From Alphaproteobacteria bacterium (GTDB taxonomy: Bacteria > Pseudomonadota > Alphaproteobacteria > CAAGCB01 > CAG-977), in NCBI GenBank assembly GCA_900768845.1, contig CAAGEK010000065.1, positions 28,121-92,120 of the forward strand: DNA of 64,000 bases. The letters are read 5' to 3'. Of this stretch, positions 7,475-16,195 are shown piece by piece; the stretch's first letter is position 1, and each line of letters starts with the position of its first letter. The notes under the pieces are model-generated. The model made no database searches. It had not been told where the DNA came from and worked only from the letters and a program-made list of their open reading frames with translations. A program made the translations under genes and the position numbers.

Positions 7475-8218
7475 TCAGACCCTCCGCGACGGGGCTTCGC
7501 CCGTGAAAAAGTCTTCGTCGCCCCAATCTTCAAGGCTGATTTTGCGTTGTCCCCGCGTGATTGCCGTTTGGCGCACGCGTTCAAGGTTGACGCAAATGCG
7601 CCGCACCGACCCGCGCGAAAGCTTCCAAATCTTGTCCAGCAAATCGTCGGCGACTTCGACCTTGCCGCAATACAGGGTGCGCAATGCTTGCGCGTCTTCA
7701 AAACTGGCAGGTTGCGCCGGAATGAAATCCAAAATGCGCCCGTGCGTGCGTTCCCAACGCTTCAATTTGTTGGGCAGTTGCTCTTCGCCGATCAAAATGA
7801 CGGGCGCGGCGGAACCTTCAAACAGGTCGCGGATGACGTCCACTTTGTTTTTATCGACCAAGTAGTCAAACTCGTCGATAATCAGAGCTCGACCGCTTAA
7901 AATCAGCTGTTCGGTAACCATTTCCCCCAAAGCCGCCAGCGTATCTCCCGTCGAATAAGTCAGCCCCATTTCCTTGCAAATCGCTTGAAGCAGATATTTG
8001 ACCGTCCACGTTGATTTCAATTCGACATAGTAGGCATTTTTTGTGTTGGCGACATAGGCGGCGGCGTAAGATTTACCCCAACCGCTCGGCCCGTAAAAAC
8101 AAACCAGACCCGGCAGATGCGGCGGTCTGTTTTCCGCCCGTTCAACGCCGGTCAGCAAAGAAATGACGTTCCTGAGCTGTGCGGTTTGCGTGTTATTGAC
8201 AATCGTCGTGTTTTCCAT
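7475..8218 (-). CDS. MuB-like AAA+ ATPase, transposition target selector
   Basis: A 247-aa protein with Walker A (GPSGWGKSYAAAYV, about residues 50-60), Walker B (ALIIDEFDYLVD) and a C-terminal AAA lid with LSRGSVRRICVNLERV. MuB binds target DNA as an ATP filament, activates the transposase and gives target immunity. It lacks the extra N-terminal HTH of Mu MuB, as in many alphaproteobacterial relatives. It lies 56 bp downstream of the MuA stop. Confidence 0.87.
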   Translation of the reverse strand: MENTTIVNNTQTAQLRNVISLLTGVERAENRPPHLPGLVCFYGPSGWGKSYAAAYVANTKNAYYVELKSTWTVKYLLQAICKEMGLTYSTGDTLAALGEMVTEQLILSGRALIIDEFDYLVDKNKVDVIRDLFEGSAAPVILIGEEQLPNKLKRWERTHGRILDFIPAQPASFEDAQALRTLYCGKVEVADDLLDKIWKLSRGSVRRICVNLERVRQTAITRGQRKISLEDWGDEDFFTGEAPSRRV

Positions 8219-8274
8219 TACTTTTTCCTTGTTTTGTTACAGGCCGTCGGAGCTTCTGCTTCGGCGGTTTTCTT

Positions 8275-10407
8275 TTACATCGCGCCCGCTATTACTTTCG
8301 GGCATTTCGCCGCAAAAACCTGCGCCTTGTATTCCGCCGTTGTCGGATAGTTCTCAAAGAAAAATAGCTCGTTGTCGGTCAAGGCTTCGCCTGCTTCAAA
8401 GCGGGCTTTTGTTTTTTGCCAGCGTTCTAAATTCTGTTGCGGCGAAGCCGGCATTTTCACAACCTTGGCAGACTGTTTTTGCGCTTTCAGCCGTTCGGCG
8501 GCGGCTTTTTCCGCCGCGCTCAATTCGGTCGGTTTTGGCGGTTCATGCGAAATCGCGGCTTTGAGAGCTTCCGCCATCTGTTCGGTCTGATAAGCGACCG
8601 TTTGCGTCGGCAGACGTTCCAGTTTGCCGGCTTCCTCGGCGGCTTGCATAAAGACTTCGCGAACCAGCGCGTTTCCTTTTAAATCCGCGTCGTTTGCGAT
8701 CTTGCGCCATGCTTCTTTTTTCATCGTTATCGTGCGTTTTTGAATGGCACTTCTCGCGGCGGCGATTTCTTTTAATGAAACGCCTTTGTTTTCGGGCGAA
8801 ATCACCTTGCAGATGAACTTGCCGTCAAGGTCGAAAGCGTAAAGTTCACCGTAATCTTGCTCGTCCAACAAAACGCGGATCTGTTGTCCTTCATAGCCGC
8901 CTAATTCCGGCGCGTTATAGTGGCTTCCTTCGTATGAAATGCCTTTCTTGGATACGACGCGAATGCCGTCTTTTCCGGCGGGTTTCGCAAGCAGAACATC
9001 TAAACAGCGTTCATCGGCTATCCGGCGAACCGTTCCGGTATAAGAAGCCGCTTTTTCATCAGGCGTCATACCCAGCCCGCCGTGCTCTTCGCGTTCGTAT
9101 ATGTCTTCACACCAACGGTCGCAAAATTCTTGCAATTCTTGAGTGGTTAAGCGCAATTCGATTGTTTCGTCTTTGCTGAACAAACGTTGGGAAAATGAAC
9201 GGCGCGCTTCAATATCTTTGCGTTCGGCTACATTATGACCGATAAAGCCGTCCAGCTGTTCCAGCAAAGAATGCGAAAACGTCCGAAAAGCCCGTTCGAT
9301 ATGCGGTTTCTTTTGCGGACTGAACGGCGGGCAGATGATTTGTTCTATGTTTAGTGCGCCGAAAACGCGTTTAATGTAATCGGCAACGTAATCTTTTCCG
9401 TTATCCGTGCGCACTGTTTCGGGAACGCCCCATTTTAAAAGGGCTTTGCGGGTTGCGCATCCGACCGCATACGCTGAAGCGCGGTCGCAGACGCTCAAAC
9501 TTAACCGGCGCGAATAAACGTCAATAATGCCGACTATGTTGCACCGTTTGCCGTCCGATAAAAGTAGGTCTGACGGTGTTCCGTCAAATTGCCATTCTTG
9601 GTTCAAACGAACAATGCTTTCGGACGCGCTTCCGGCGGCGGCTTTGTATTTCGACCGCCATTCGTCCGGATTCTTGACGGCTGTCAAAAGTTGCTCGTTT
9701 TCTTCTTTCCACGTCTTTACCCAATCTTGCAAAGTCCGGTAAGACGGCAGATTTTCCCGCGTTTCCTTAAAACGGGCGCGCAAGCCGCGCATAATGTTTT
9801 TGCACGAAACGTGCGGGGTTTCATAAATTGCGCCCAAAATGTAATTTTTAACGGCTTCATTCGTATCAATAATGCCCGTTCCTTTGCGGCAACCGTATTT
9901 GCCGGCCAGTCCTGACACGCCTTTGTCGGCTAAAACTTCCGCCCAATTTCTTAAAGTGCAGGCCGAAACGCTGATAATCGTATGTTTGACCCAATCGGCG
10001 ACATTTACTTCTCCGGCATTGTATTTTTCGGCAAAAATATAGCGTGCGCGGGTGTTCGCAAAGCCCAGCGTTTTTTGAAATTCCTTAAACGCTTCCAAGA
10101 TTTCCAGCTTTGCGTCGATTCGGCTTTTCGCCCGTCCTTCAATATGGGCATATTCCGCCAATCCTTGCGGGTTGATTTCCGTTTTTGCCGCTTCTTTTTT
10201 GACGGCGGGCGCGGTCATGACCGCCAGCTGAATGCGGGCGACTTCCGGCAAGTTTGAAATATGATATTCCTTACCGCCGCCAAAACCGGCACGAGGGCGA
10301 TTTTTCCAATTTTGCCGCTTTGATAAGGCCAAAATGTTTTTCTTAGCAGACGGGATTTCAGGTAATTTCAGATCCGCCAGTTCTTGAGCAGAAAACCACT
10401 CTTTCAT
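8275..10407 (-). CDS. MuA-like transposase
   Basis: A 710-aa protein. The N-terminus is a Mu-type DNA-binding domain (MKEWFSAQELADLKLPEIPS). The rve/DDE core has catalytic Asp in EWQFDGTPSD (about residue 271), Asp in VRTDNGKDYV (about 334) and Glu in KKPHIERAF (about 370). A beta-barrel Mu C-terminal domain follows (GISYEGSHYNAPELGGYEGQ). The last 120 residues are helical and charged, where MuA contacts MuB and ClpX. It catalyses strand transfer for integration and replicative transposition. Length is near Mu MuA (663 aa) and all catalytic residues are intact. The start overlaps the upstream gene by 4 bp. Confidence 0.92.
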   Translation of the reverse strand: MKEWFSAQELADLKLPEIPSAKKNILALSKRQNWKNRPRAGFGGGKEYHISNLPEVARIQLAVMTAPAVKKEAAKTEINPQGLAEYAHIEGRAKSRIDAKLEILEAFKEFQKTLGFANTRARYIFAEKYNAGEVNVADWVKHTIISVSACTLRNWAEVLADKGVSGLAGKYGCRKGTGIIDTNEAVKNYILGAIYETPHVSCKNIMRGLRARFKETRENLPSYRTLQDWVKTWKEENEQLLTAVKNPDEWRSKYKAAAGSASESIVRLNQEWQFDGTPSDLLLSDGKRCNIVGIIDVYSRRLSLSVCDRASAYAVGCATRKALLKWGVPETVRTDNGKDYVADYIKRVFGALNIEQIICPPFSPQKKPHIERAFRTFSHSLLEQLDGFIGHNVAERKDIEARRSFSQRLFSKDETIELRLTTQELQEFCDRWCEDIYEREEHGGLGMTPDEKAASYTGTVRRIADERCLDVLLAKPAGKDGIRVVSKKGISYEGSHYNAPELGGYEGQQIRVLLDEQDYGELYAFDLDGKFICKVISPENKGVSLKEIAAARSAIQKRTITMKKEAWRKIANDADLKGNALVREVFMQAAEEAGKLERLPTQTVAYQTEQMAEALKAAISHEPPKPTELSAAEKAAAERLKAQKQSAKVVKMPASPQQNLERWQKTKARFEAGEALTDNELFFFENYPTTAEYKAQVFAAKCPKVIAGAM

Positions 10408-10868
10408 GACCGCCTCCGAATTTTGACGGGTGCAACCGCATTTAATTCTTTTTGATACTTTTTAAGCTGTTCAATCTGTTGTGCGACACGACCGCGTTCG
10501 GCAAGCAAGGCTTCGTCCCCGAACAGTACGGTAAAGCCTTCGTCTTTCAAAAGCTCGTCCCATATTTGCGGCGTTTCAGCCACACGAACCAAAACGATAA
10601 ACCGATAAAGGGTGATTTGATGGTCGGTATTCGCTTCGCTGGAATAATTGTCCAACATGGCTTTTGAAAAACTGGGGCAGTTCATTGCTTCCGCCATTTC
10701 AGCGGCAATTTGTTCGCGGCTTTTCGGACTTTTCTTTAAAATCAAAGACACCAAACGCTTGATTTTACCGCCCAGATCCACGGTCGCAGAAACAACCGCA
10801 GGACTGCGGACTGGATAAAAGCATTCAAATAAATCAAGAGTTTTGGTGTCTTTGAATCTCTTTGACAT
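10404..10868 (-). CDS. Phage early protein upstream of the transposase, unknown
   Basis: A 154-aa protein starting MSKRFKDTKTLDLFECF. It is helical, with a KSREQIAAEMAEAMN segment resembling a helix-turn-helix and a C-terminal coiled helix (VAQQIEQLKKYQKELN). It ends by overlapping the MuA start (ATGA), and begins 4 bp after the upstream stop. Proteins of this kind precede MuA in several alphaproteobacterial Mu-like phages; I know no function. Confidence 0.6.
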   Translation of the reverse strand: MSKRFKDTKTLDLFECFYPVRSPAVVSATVDLGGKIKRLVSLILKKSPKSREQIAAEMAEAMNCPSFSKAMLDNYSSEANTDHQITLYRFIVLVRVAETPQIWDELLKDEGFTVLFGDEALLAERGRVAQQIEQLKKYQKELNAVAPVKIRRRS

Positions 10869-10872
10869 CGCT

Positions 10873-11211
10873 TTAACCTTTAAAGCCGATAATGTGAGCA
10901 TCTCCGACATAGACGCGAAAGTTTCCGTCACACGATACGCATTGAGATGTCGGAAATTTATATCCGCGTAAGACTAAACGGGCGGCTTTGTACGCTTCTT
11001 TAAAGTTTTCTTTCGTTATTTTGGAAAAGATAAAGGCCGTTTCATAAACCGTTTGAGCAATATCGGGATCGTTTTTCCATATATCTTCCGGCGCGGTATT
11101 GGCACACATACAAAAATCACCGTCACAACCACGCCACATCATTATTGAGCCGTCTGTATTTGACTTAATAAAGGGATCGAAATCTCTGTCCGTTCGTTGA
11201 AAAATAGGCAT
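10873..11211 (-). CDS. Hypothetical phage protein
   Basis: A 112-aa protein with scattered cysteines (RGCDGDFCMCA, CVSCDG) that could form a metal site. No family recognised. It touches the 103-aa gene at one base (TAATG-type coupling) and lies in the early operon, so it is likely a small accessory early protein. Confidence 0.45.
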   Translation of the reverse strand: MPIFQRTDRDFDPFIKSNTDGSIMMWRGCDGDFCMCANTAPEDIWKNDPDIAQTVYETAFIFSKITKENFKEAYKAARLVLRGYKFPTSQCVSCDGNFRVYVGDAHIIGFKG

Positions 11212-11522
11212 TATTCGTTCTCCGTTAAATGCGTGATCAAGAACTTTTCAATGAAACGACGGGCTTCTTTATAAGAAGGGAAATAATACTGTTCCGCTTC
11301 ATGGCGTTTCTTTATGCCGCCGGTAACCGGTATAACGTTTACGTCGTATTCGGTAATGCCGACAATGTCGTTAAAGGCGAAATCTATCTCCAGATTGTCC
11401 AAAATAATGGCCTGATAATCGCCGGTCTTATCCATTTCTTTCAGTTCTTTGGCTCGGCAAATAAACGGAAATCCGTTGCACTGATAATCCAGAATATTGG
11501 CTGATATATACGTTCTAACCAT
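11211..11522 (-). CDS. Hypothetical phage protein
   Basis: A 103-aa protein of mixed alpha/beta character (ILDYQCNGFPFICRAKELKE, then HEAEQYYFPSYKEARRFIE). No family recognised. It lies between the Ner-like gene and the 112-aa gene in the same operon. Confidence 0.45.
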   Translation of the reverse strand: MVRTYISANILDYQCNGFPFICRAKELKEMDKTGDYQAIILDNLEIDFAFNDIVGITEYDVNVIPVTGGIKKRHEAEQYYFPSYKEARRFIEKFLITHLTENE

Positions 11523-11537
11523 TTTTATCCTCCATGT

Positions 11538-11818
11538 TTAAGCTGCCTTGTTTTTTTGACGTTGCCCAAAAGACCGAATCCTTTTATATTTATTCAGTCG
11601 GGAGTTTTTACGGCTTCCGTCTTCGTTGAAACGTTCAGGCCACAGTTCGCAGGCTGGAATGCCTAAAAACTCGGCAATCGCTTCTTCGGCGGACGGGAAC
11701 GGTACTCGGATTGCTTTTGAGCAGGCATCTGCGCATAAACCGGCTTTAAGGGAAAGGCTCGCAAGCGTTTTCCTTTCAGCAAAACAGCGCATTTGATTTG
11801 AACAGGCGTCCAATACAT
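11538..11818 (-). pseudogene. ner: Ner/Nlp-like regulator, apparently frameshifted
   Basis: The sequence with a good Shine-Dalgarno (GGAGG, 5-bp spacing) starts MYWTPVQIKCAVLLKGK, exactly how Ner proteins begin. After AAAGGAAAAC the Ner pattern continues in the -1 frame as TLASLSLKAGLCADACSKAI, then FLGIPACELWPERFNEDGSR. Ner shuts down the Mu early promoter after induction. As written, the gene needs a -1 shift at the A4 run. Alternatives are a sequencing indel, programmed slippage, or translation from TTG 11813 in the second frame with a different N-terminus. Confidence 0.7.
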
Positions 11819-11838
11819 AAAAACCTCCGATCCTTGAT

Positions 11839-11867
11839 TTAAACCGACCGGCAAGTCGGTTTTTTCT
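11839..11867 (+). terminator. Hairpin with T-run in the ner leader
   Basis: AACCGAC and GTCGGTT pair around a short loop and are followed by TTTTT on the plus strand. It lies between the early promoter and ner. On the plus strand it would stop transcription entering the control region; on the minus strand it would be a leader hairpin. Role uncertain. Confidence 0.4.
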
Positions 11868-11894
11868 GGGGTGTTAAATTCATCTTATGGAATA

Positions 11895-11923
11895 AACATA
11901 TTCGTTATTGCGTTTACAGTCAA
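11895..11923 (-). promoter_or_regulatory. Candidate Mu-like early promoter (Pe)
   Basis: On the minus strand -35 TTGACT and -10 TATGTT are separated by exactly 17 bp, about 75 bp before ner. One copy of the putative operator lies inside the spacer, so a bound repressor would block RNA polymerase. Confidence 0.65.
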
Positions 11924-11975
11924 GCGTAATTATGAATATATTTTTCGTAATAGTTTATATTTTTGTTCGTAATGA
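11901..11975. promoter_or_regulatory. Cluster of operator-like repeats between repressor and ner
   Basis: Four related sequences occur between the divergent regulators: TTCGTTATTGCG at 11901, an inverted TTCATAATTACGC ending near 11924, TTCGTAATAG at 11944 and TTCGTAATGACG at 11966. They are good candidates for binding by the XRE repressor or Ner. No footprint is known; this is from the repeat pattern alone. Confidence 0.5.
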
Positions 11976-12027
11976 CGTAACCCGTTGAAAACAAACAATT
12001 AGCAAAACTGTTACATGGAGAATAAAA

Positions 12028-12489
12028 ATGGGGGAAATCGTAACAGATCCCGTTTCAAACTGTAACGCTGGTTTTCCTGAACGACTTATGAACGCAATAG
12101 CGAATAAATTTCGTTCGACACGTCAGTTTTCATTATCATCCGGTATTCCGGCTTCTTCTTTGGCTCAATATCTTAAAGGAATTAGCGAGCCGACCCGCCC
12201 TGTTCTTTGTATTATGGCAGAAACGCTTGGTGTTAGCTTGTCATGGCTTGCTACAGGTCAAGAAGAACAGAAAGCCGTCAGCTCTACCCCTCTTGACGAA
12301 GTGTTGTTGACGGAAATCGTTGAGTACATAGATTCGGAATTTAAGTTTGAAAAAGCCAAAAACAAAGCTCCTTTAATCGTTAAAATTTACGCCTACATTT
12401 TGAAAAAACGTGCGGAACGCGAAGCGTCTAAAGAAAAAGACACTGCAGAAATCATTGATTTGATAGAGATTCTAAAATCTGCCGTTTAA
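12028..12489 (+). CDS. XRE-family prophage repressor
   Basis: A 153-aa protein. Residues about 17-65 form a helix-turn-helix (RQFSLSSGIPASSLAQYLKG) followed by ETLGVSLSWLATGQEE, typical of phage repressors. The C-terminal half is helical and charged and has no LexA/S24 peptidase residues, so RecA-stimulated self-cleavage is not expected. It is transcribed divergently from the early operon, the arrangement of Mu c and Pe. It most likely maintains lysogeny. Confidence 0.75.
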   Translation: MGEIVTDPVSNCNAGFPERLMNAIANKFRSTRQFSLSSGIPASSLAQYLKGISEPTRPVLCIMAETLGVSLSWLATGQEEQKAVSSTPLDEVLLTEIVEYIDSEFKFEKAKNKAPLIVKIYAYILKKRAEREASKEKDTAEIIDLIEILKSAV

Positions 12490-12532
12490 GGGTATCTCTC
12501 CCTTTGTTGTATATCAGCAAAAGGAGTAAGAT

Positions 12533-12832
12533 ATGGATAACGATTTAAACGAAATTAAAGCCCGTTTTAACCGGATTGAAAAACGCCGTTTAATAAGGTG
12601 GTTAATAGCTTTAACGGTTGCACTCTTGCTTTGCGCAGGTGTGCTGATGCTCCGGTCTGGCAAAAAGGAAACCTTTTCGCTTTCTTGCCGCATTTCAGCG
12701 GCGCAAAAGGACGTTCTAACAGACTTAATCAAACAAACAACCGCTTGCGGCAAAACGTCGAAAATAGCGATTTACAAGGCGTTAAAGGCACATTTCAAAT
12801 ATGAAACCATCGGAAAAATGCCTTGTGATTAA
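12533..12832 (+). CDS. Single-pass membrane protein downstream of the repressor
   Basis: A 99-aa protein with a basic N-terminus (EIKARFNRIEKRRLIR), one transmembrane helix (LIALTVALLLCAGVLML) and a roughly 55-aa soluble tail with two Cys. It starts 44 bp after the repressor stop with an AAGGAG site and is probably co-transcribed with it, so it may be made in the lysogen. Superinfection exclusion is possible but not shown. Confidence 0.55.
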   Translation: MDNDLNEIKARFNRIEKRRLIRWLIALTVALLLCAGVLMLRSGKKETFSLSCRISAAQKDVLTDLIKQTTACGKTSKIAIYKALKAHFKYETIGKMPCD

Positions 12833-12887
12833 TTTGACGAAGCCGAAAAAATCCTAAACGACATGAAACGGCGTTTTTGTCCTTAAA

Positions 12888-12915
12888 TAGGGTCGGGGAT
12901 TTCCCCGACCTTTTA
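12888..12915 (+). terminator. Terminator after the repressor operon
   Basis: A perfect stem (GGTCGGGG/CCCCGACC, ATTT loop) followed by TTTT, 55 bp after the 99-aa gene. Confidence 0.75.
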
Positions 12916-13023
12916 AAGTTAAAACTAACCTGCGTTTTTTACAAAAAAAGTTAAAATCATCTCGCGCTAAAAAATTTAAAGGCGACATCATCGCCGCCCG
13001 AAAAATTAAGGTTTCCTGCCGTT

Positions 13024-13062
13024 TTTATCCCGTTATATCCCCATATATCCCGCTATATCCCA
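13024..13062. repeat. 10-bp-phased GGGATATA repeats near the prophage end
   Basis: Read on the minus strand, GGGATATA recurs three times at exact 10-bp intervals, then GGGATA once more, preceded by TG. Helically phased repeats fit a multi-site protein-binding element such as transposase end sites. Transposable-phage ends begin with TG. Assignment as the phage terminus is inference. Confidence 0.5.
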
Positions 13063-13144
13063 CTTCCTTAAAAAATATAAAACTATCTTTCGTCTTACAA
13101 TTTTTCAAAGGGAAGTTTCCTTTTCGCCGAATGCTTCGGGTAAT

Positions 13145-13168
13145 AAAAAAGCCTTGATTTCTCAAGGC
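13145..13168 (-). terminator. Terminator after tRNA-Ser
   Basis: On the minus strand GCCTTGA/TCAAGGC with a GAAA-type loop precedes six T, 6 bp after the tRNA 3' end. Confidence 0.8.
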
Positions 13169-13171
13169 GTT

Positions 13172-13264
<93 letters not shown>

Positions 13265-13508
13265 ATATCGCCCTTCTTTTTTATATCAAAGACGAAACTT
13301 GTCAACCGGAAATTTGACCTTATATGCAAAAATCCTGAATTTTATACAGGAATTGCGGCTGAAACTCCGGAATTTTAAAATGTAATAAAATAACATTTTA
13401 CGTTCGACACCTTTCGAAGCGTATTCAAAAATTCCTGTATTTAAAAGTCTTTATGGAAAATCCGGATCGCGTTATATTGAATGTCGTCATTATTATCGGG
13501 AGGAAAAA

Positions 13509-13967
13509 ATGAATATCAACGAAGCGGCGGATGTAAAATTGTCGGGAATCGACCCGAACGGTGTTGAACGGGAATATTCTTTGCGGGATTTTTCCGGAAA
13601 GCCTTTCATCCTGTACTTTTATCCCAAAGACAACACGTCCGGATGCACGCAGGAAGCTTGTGATTTCAGGGATAATATGAACCGTTTGGGGGCTAAAGCC
13701 GTTTTAGTCGGCGTCAGCCCCGACAGTATTAAAAGCCATTTGAAATTTCAGGAAAAGCATTCGTTGAATTTTATTTTGCTGTCCGATCCGGAACATCAGC
13801 TGACGGAATTGTTCGGGGCTTGGGGCGAAAAAACGATGTGCGGCAAAAAATATACGGGCGTCATCCGTTCGACGTTTTTGATCGATGCAAACGGAGAGGT
13901 CGTGAAAAGCTGGCGCAAGGTGAAGGTCAAAGGACACGTTGACGAAGTTTTAAGCGCATTGGCATAA
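13509..13967 (+). CDS. bcp: Thioredoxin-dependent thiol peroxidase (Bcp/PrxQ)
   Basis: A 152-aa peroxiredoxin that reduces hydrogen peroxide and organic peroxides with thioredoxin, in the cytoplasm. The active-site region FYPKDNTSGCTQEACDF has the peroxidatic Cys and a second Cys five residues on, the atypical two-Cys PrxQ arrangement. The conserved downstream region GVIRSTFLID is present. Length is normal. A strong GGGAGG site precedes the ATG. slyX follows after 13 bp. Confidence 0.93.
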   Translation: MNINEAADVKLSGIDPNGVEREYSLRDFSGKPFILYFYPKDNTSGCTQEACDFRDNMNRLGAKAVLVGVSPDSIKSHLKFQEKHSLNFILLSDPEHQLTELFGAWGEKTMCGKKYTGVIRSTFLIDANGEVVKSWRKVKVKGHVDEVLSALA

Positions 13968-13980
13968 AAAGGAAAACGTC

Positions 13981-14193
13981 ATGGATGCACGGGAAATCGA
14001 AGAACGTTTTATCGATTTGGAAACGCTGGCGGCGGAACACGAACGCGTGATCAAGGATTTGAATACGATTGTGGCGCAACAGGCGCAAGTCATCGATTTG
14101 CTGAACCGCCAAGTCCGTTATCTGGCGGAAAACTTTGACATGAGCGGGGCTGTCAAACCGTTATCCGAAGAAACGCCGCCGCCGCATTATTAA
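13981..14193 (+). CDS. slyX: SlyX family protein
   Basis: A 70-aa coiled-coil protein with the SlyX pattern: RFIDLETLAAEHERVIKDLN, then QQAQVIDLLNRQVRYL and the typical PPPHY C-terminus. Cellular role is unknown in any species. It is probably co-transcribed with bcp and closed by a terminator. Confidence 0.88.
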   Translation: MDAREIEERFIDLETLAAEHERVIKDLNTIVAQQAQVIDLLNRQVRYLAENFDMSGAVKPLSEETPPPHY

Positions 14194-14205
14194 AGAACAG
14201 AGTAA

Positions 14206-14232
14206 AAAGGCGGAATGAACCCGCCTTTTTCA
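14206..14232 (+). terminator. Terminator after slyX
   Basis: GGCGG pairs with CCGCC around a short loop, with A-run before and T-run after. Confidence 0.7.
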
Positions 14233-14236
14233 TTAT

Positions 14237-14876
14237 ACTCCGAAAACCACGAGTAAGGCGCATGGTTCCGGAAAGTCTACTGCTATGCACGAAAAAACTC
14301 CTCAGGTAAACTCGAACTGAGGTTCGGCAACTGCAAATATCACATGGTTTCGCACCGAAATATCGCCGTAAAGCATTCTATGGAGAGAAACGCTGCAGGC
14401 ATGCGGTTGGAAAGGGATATAGAAGCGGAAGTGTGTCAGGCTTGCCGGTATGGATACCACAGAAAATGAATCCTCCGAGATTTGCAGATTTTCTGAAAGG
14501 GAAAAGCGGTTTGACGGTTTGCGAGCGTTGGAGCGACATAAAGCCCAAGTATCGCAACAGGGAATTTTGGAGCAAGCGGGTCCTATCCGCGCAAAAGAAT
14601 ACCCGTAAGATTGCAGAAAACCTGCAAAATCGGCTGAAGGAAGACAGCAATTGCGGACGCCATCTTGTGATGACGATTGCAGAATATATACAGAATCACC
14701 TGAAAAAGACGATCTGTCAGATCAGCTGACACAAGACCTGTCCGCCCCGTTTACAGGTGGCAAGTAACAAAATGCACCTGCCGGATTGCGTCGTACGCCG
14801 TAAGCGGAACCGGTAGCATGAGGGCGACTCCCGTCGTGTGAAAAAACACCCGCTCGAGGGGCGGGTATCTTTTTTA
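14237..14876 (+). mobile_element. Decayed IS200/IS605-type element, copy A
   Basis: From 14326 the sequence reads GNCKYHMV, and after removing one base of frame it continues FAPKYRRKAFYGEKR, then IPQKMNPPRFADFLKGKSG, CERWSDIKPKYRNREFW and IAENLQNRLKED, the order of motifs in IS200 TnpA (Y1 HUH) transposases. Near the end another frame gives DQLTQDLSAPFTGGK. The HUH His pair and the catalytic Tyr are lost, so it is inactive. The element ends in a GC hairpin with T-run (14840-14871) that can also terminate the minus-strand gene beyond. Copy B at 19993-20406 shares both ends. Confidence 0.75.
14840..14872. terminator. Bidirectional terminator at the IS copy A end
   Basis: ACCCGC pairs with GCGGGT; A-run and T-run lie on the two sides, so it can act on both strands. 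It is 16 bp beyond the stop of the minus-strand 380-aa gene. Confidence 0.7.
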
Positions 14877-14887
14877 TCCGTTTTCGC

Positions 14888-16030
14888 TTATCGGGAATGC
14901 CCTTTCAATGCGCCGACGATAAGGGCGGAAGGTTGCTTTCCGTCTTTTTTCCGTGCGGGGATTGCTCTGATCGCATCCAGTTTGTCTTCGTATGATCCCG
15001 CCGTTTCCCGAAAACAAGTTTTGATTTTTTCCCGCCGTTCAATGACTTCGGGTTTTTGTGCACATTCTTTCATCGCTTCAAACGATTCAAAGGGTTTCTC
15101 GCCGGAAGAACGTCCGTACAACTGTGTCATCGCAATGGCCGTTTCGGGATTTTTCTTCACATACTCAATGCACCCGTCTTCCAGAATGATGTTATGAAAA
15201 TGAAAGGCTGAAGCGTTGAAAGCGAAATCGGATAAAGCTTCGGCGTCCTTTTCTTCCTGAGATATTTCCTTTACGGGTTCTTGAACGCTCTGCTTTTTAG
15301 AGGCATACCCTAAATTATCGTTCACATATTTTAACGCCCAAATCAGTCCTCCTTGACGCGAGCCTGATTGTTTGAACTCTGTCATCAGAGATTCGCCCGC
15401 CGCCATTATTTCCAAGCGCGCCATCATATCTTCCATGGGCAAATCGGGCTGTTCGTAGTCGGTGGCGGCTTTATACGCCGTTTCGATGTCTTTCGCCGAA
15501 GTTAATTTCGCCGCTTCATCGGGCACTTTCGTCCCTAAAAGCAACAAATGCGACGGTTCTTTCAATGCCGTTTTTTCAAATTCCGCATCGCGAGGCATAT
15601 TCGGCATCGTATCCGCCGCGACGTTTTCCATCACAGGCAACAACAACGCATTTTCCGCAAAGGCTCCGACTTCTTCCGTTCCTCCGCGATTGAAACGTTT
15701 TTCGATTTCGGCCGAAAGCTTCTTGAGCGAATCGGAGCCCAACAGAGAATCAATGTCTTGGAATCCCTTTTTATCGGCAATGTCGTAAATATCCAAAATC
15801 AAGTTTGATGTTTCGCTGAGCCGGCTTCGGGATATGTTTTTTACGGCGGCGGCGTGTTCCAGATACGCTTCATATTTCTCATGAGCGTTTATATGTCCGG
15901 CTTCGCGGGTGTAAATGCCGGCGGCGATGGCGTCACAAATGGAAACGTCCGGACGTGCGGCGGCCAATTGTGCCGCTTCGGGAAGGTTTTCCGTTACATA
16001 ATTTTGTAAAGTGGCATTGCTCATGATCAT
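14888..16030 (-). CDS. Hypothetical 380-aa helical protein
   Basis: Soluble, mostly alpha-helical, with no signal peptide or transmembrane segment and no recognised domain. Landmarks are ARPDVSICDAIAAGIYTREAG near the N-terminus, a central ALKYVNDNLGYASKKQS, and a basic C-terminal tail (RAIPARKKDGKQPSALIVGA). It is the last of three unknown minus-strand genes. The basic tail and nearby secretion-type genes make a substrate role conceivable, but this is speculation. Confidence 0.6.
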   Translation of the reverse strand: MIMSNATLQNYVTENLPEAAQLAAARPDVSICDAIAAGIYTREAGHINAHEKYEAYLEHAAAVKNISRSRLSETSNLILDIYDIADKKGFQDIDSLLGSDSLKKLSAEIEKRFNRGGTEEVGAFAENALLLPVMENVAADTMPNMPRDAEFEKTALKEPSHLLLLGTKVPDEAAKLTSAKDIETAYKAATDYEQPDLPMEDMMARLEIMAAGESLMTEFKQSGSRQGGLIWALKYVNDNLGYASKKQSVQEPVKEISQEEKDAEALSDFAFNASAFHFHNIILEDGCIEYVKKNPETAIAMTQLYGRSSGEKPFESFEAMKECAQKPEVIERREKIKTCFRETAGSYEDKLDAIRAIPARKKDGKQPSALIVGALKGHSR

Positions 16031-16145
16031 CCTCTATACAAAAACGACATTTTGTCTAAAAAAGAGTATGAGCTTTTTCATCGCCGATTTCAATTATGTT
16101 TTTATGCTTCGGGGATGTTTTATGCCTGTAAACCGTAAGAACGCA

Positions 16146-16180
16146 TATAAAAATCCCCCTCTCAACGTTTTGAAAGGGGG
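16146..16180 (-). terminator. Terminator after the HExxH gene
   Basis: On the minus strand a CCCCCT/AGGGGG stem is followed by ATTTTTATA, just downstream of the 391-aa gene. Confidence 0.55.
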
Positions 16181-16195
16181 AACAAAAGAGGATTT

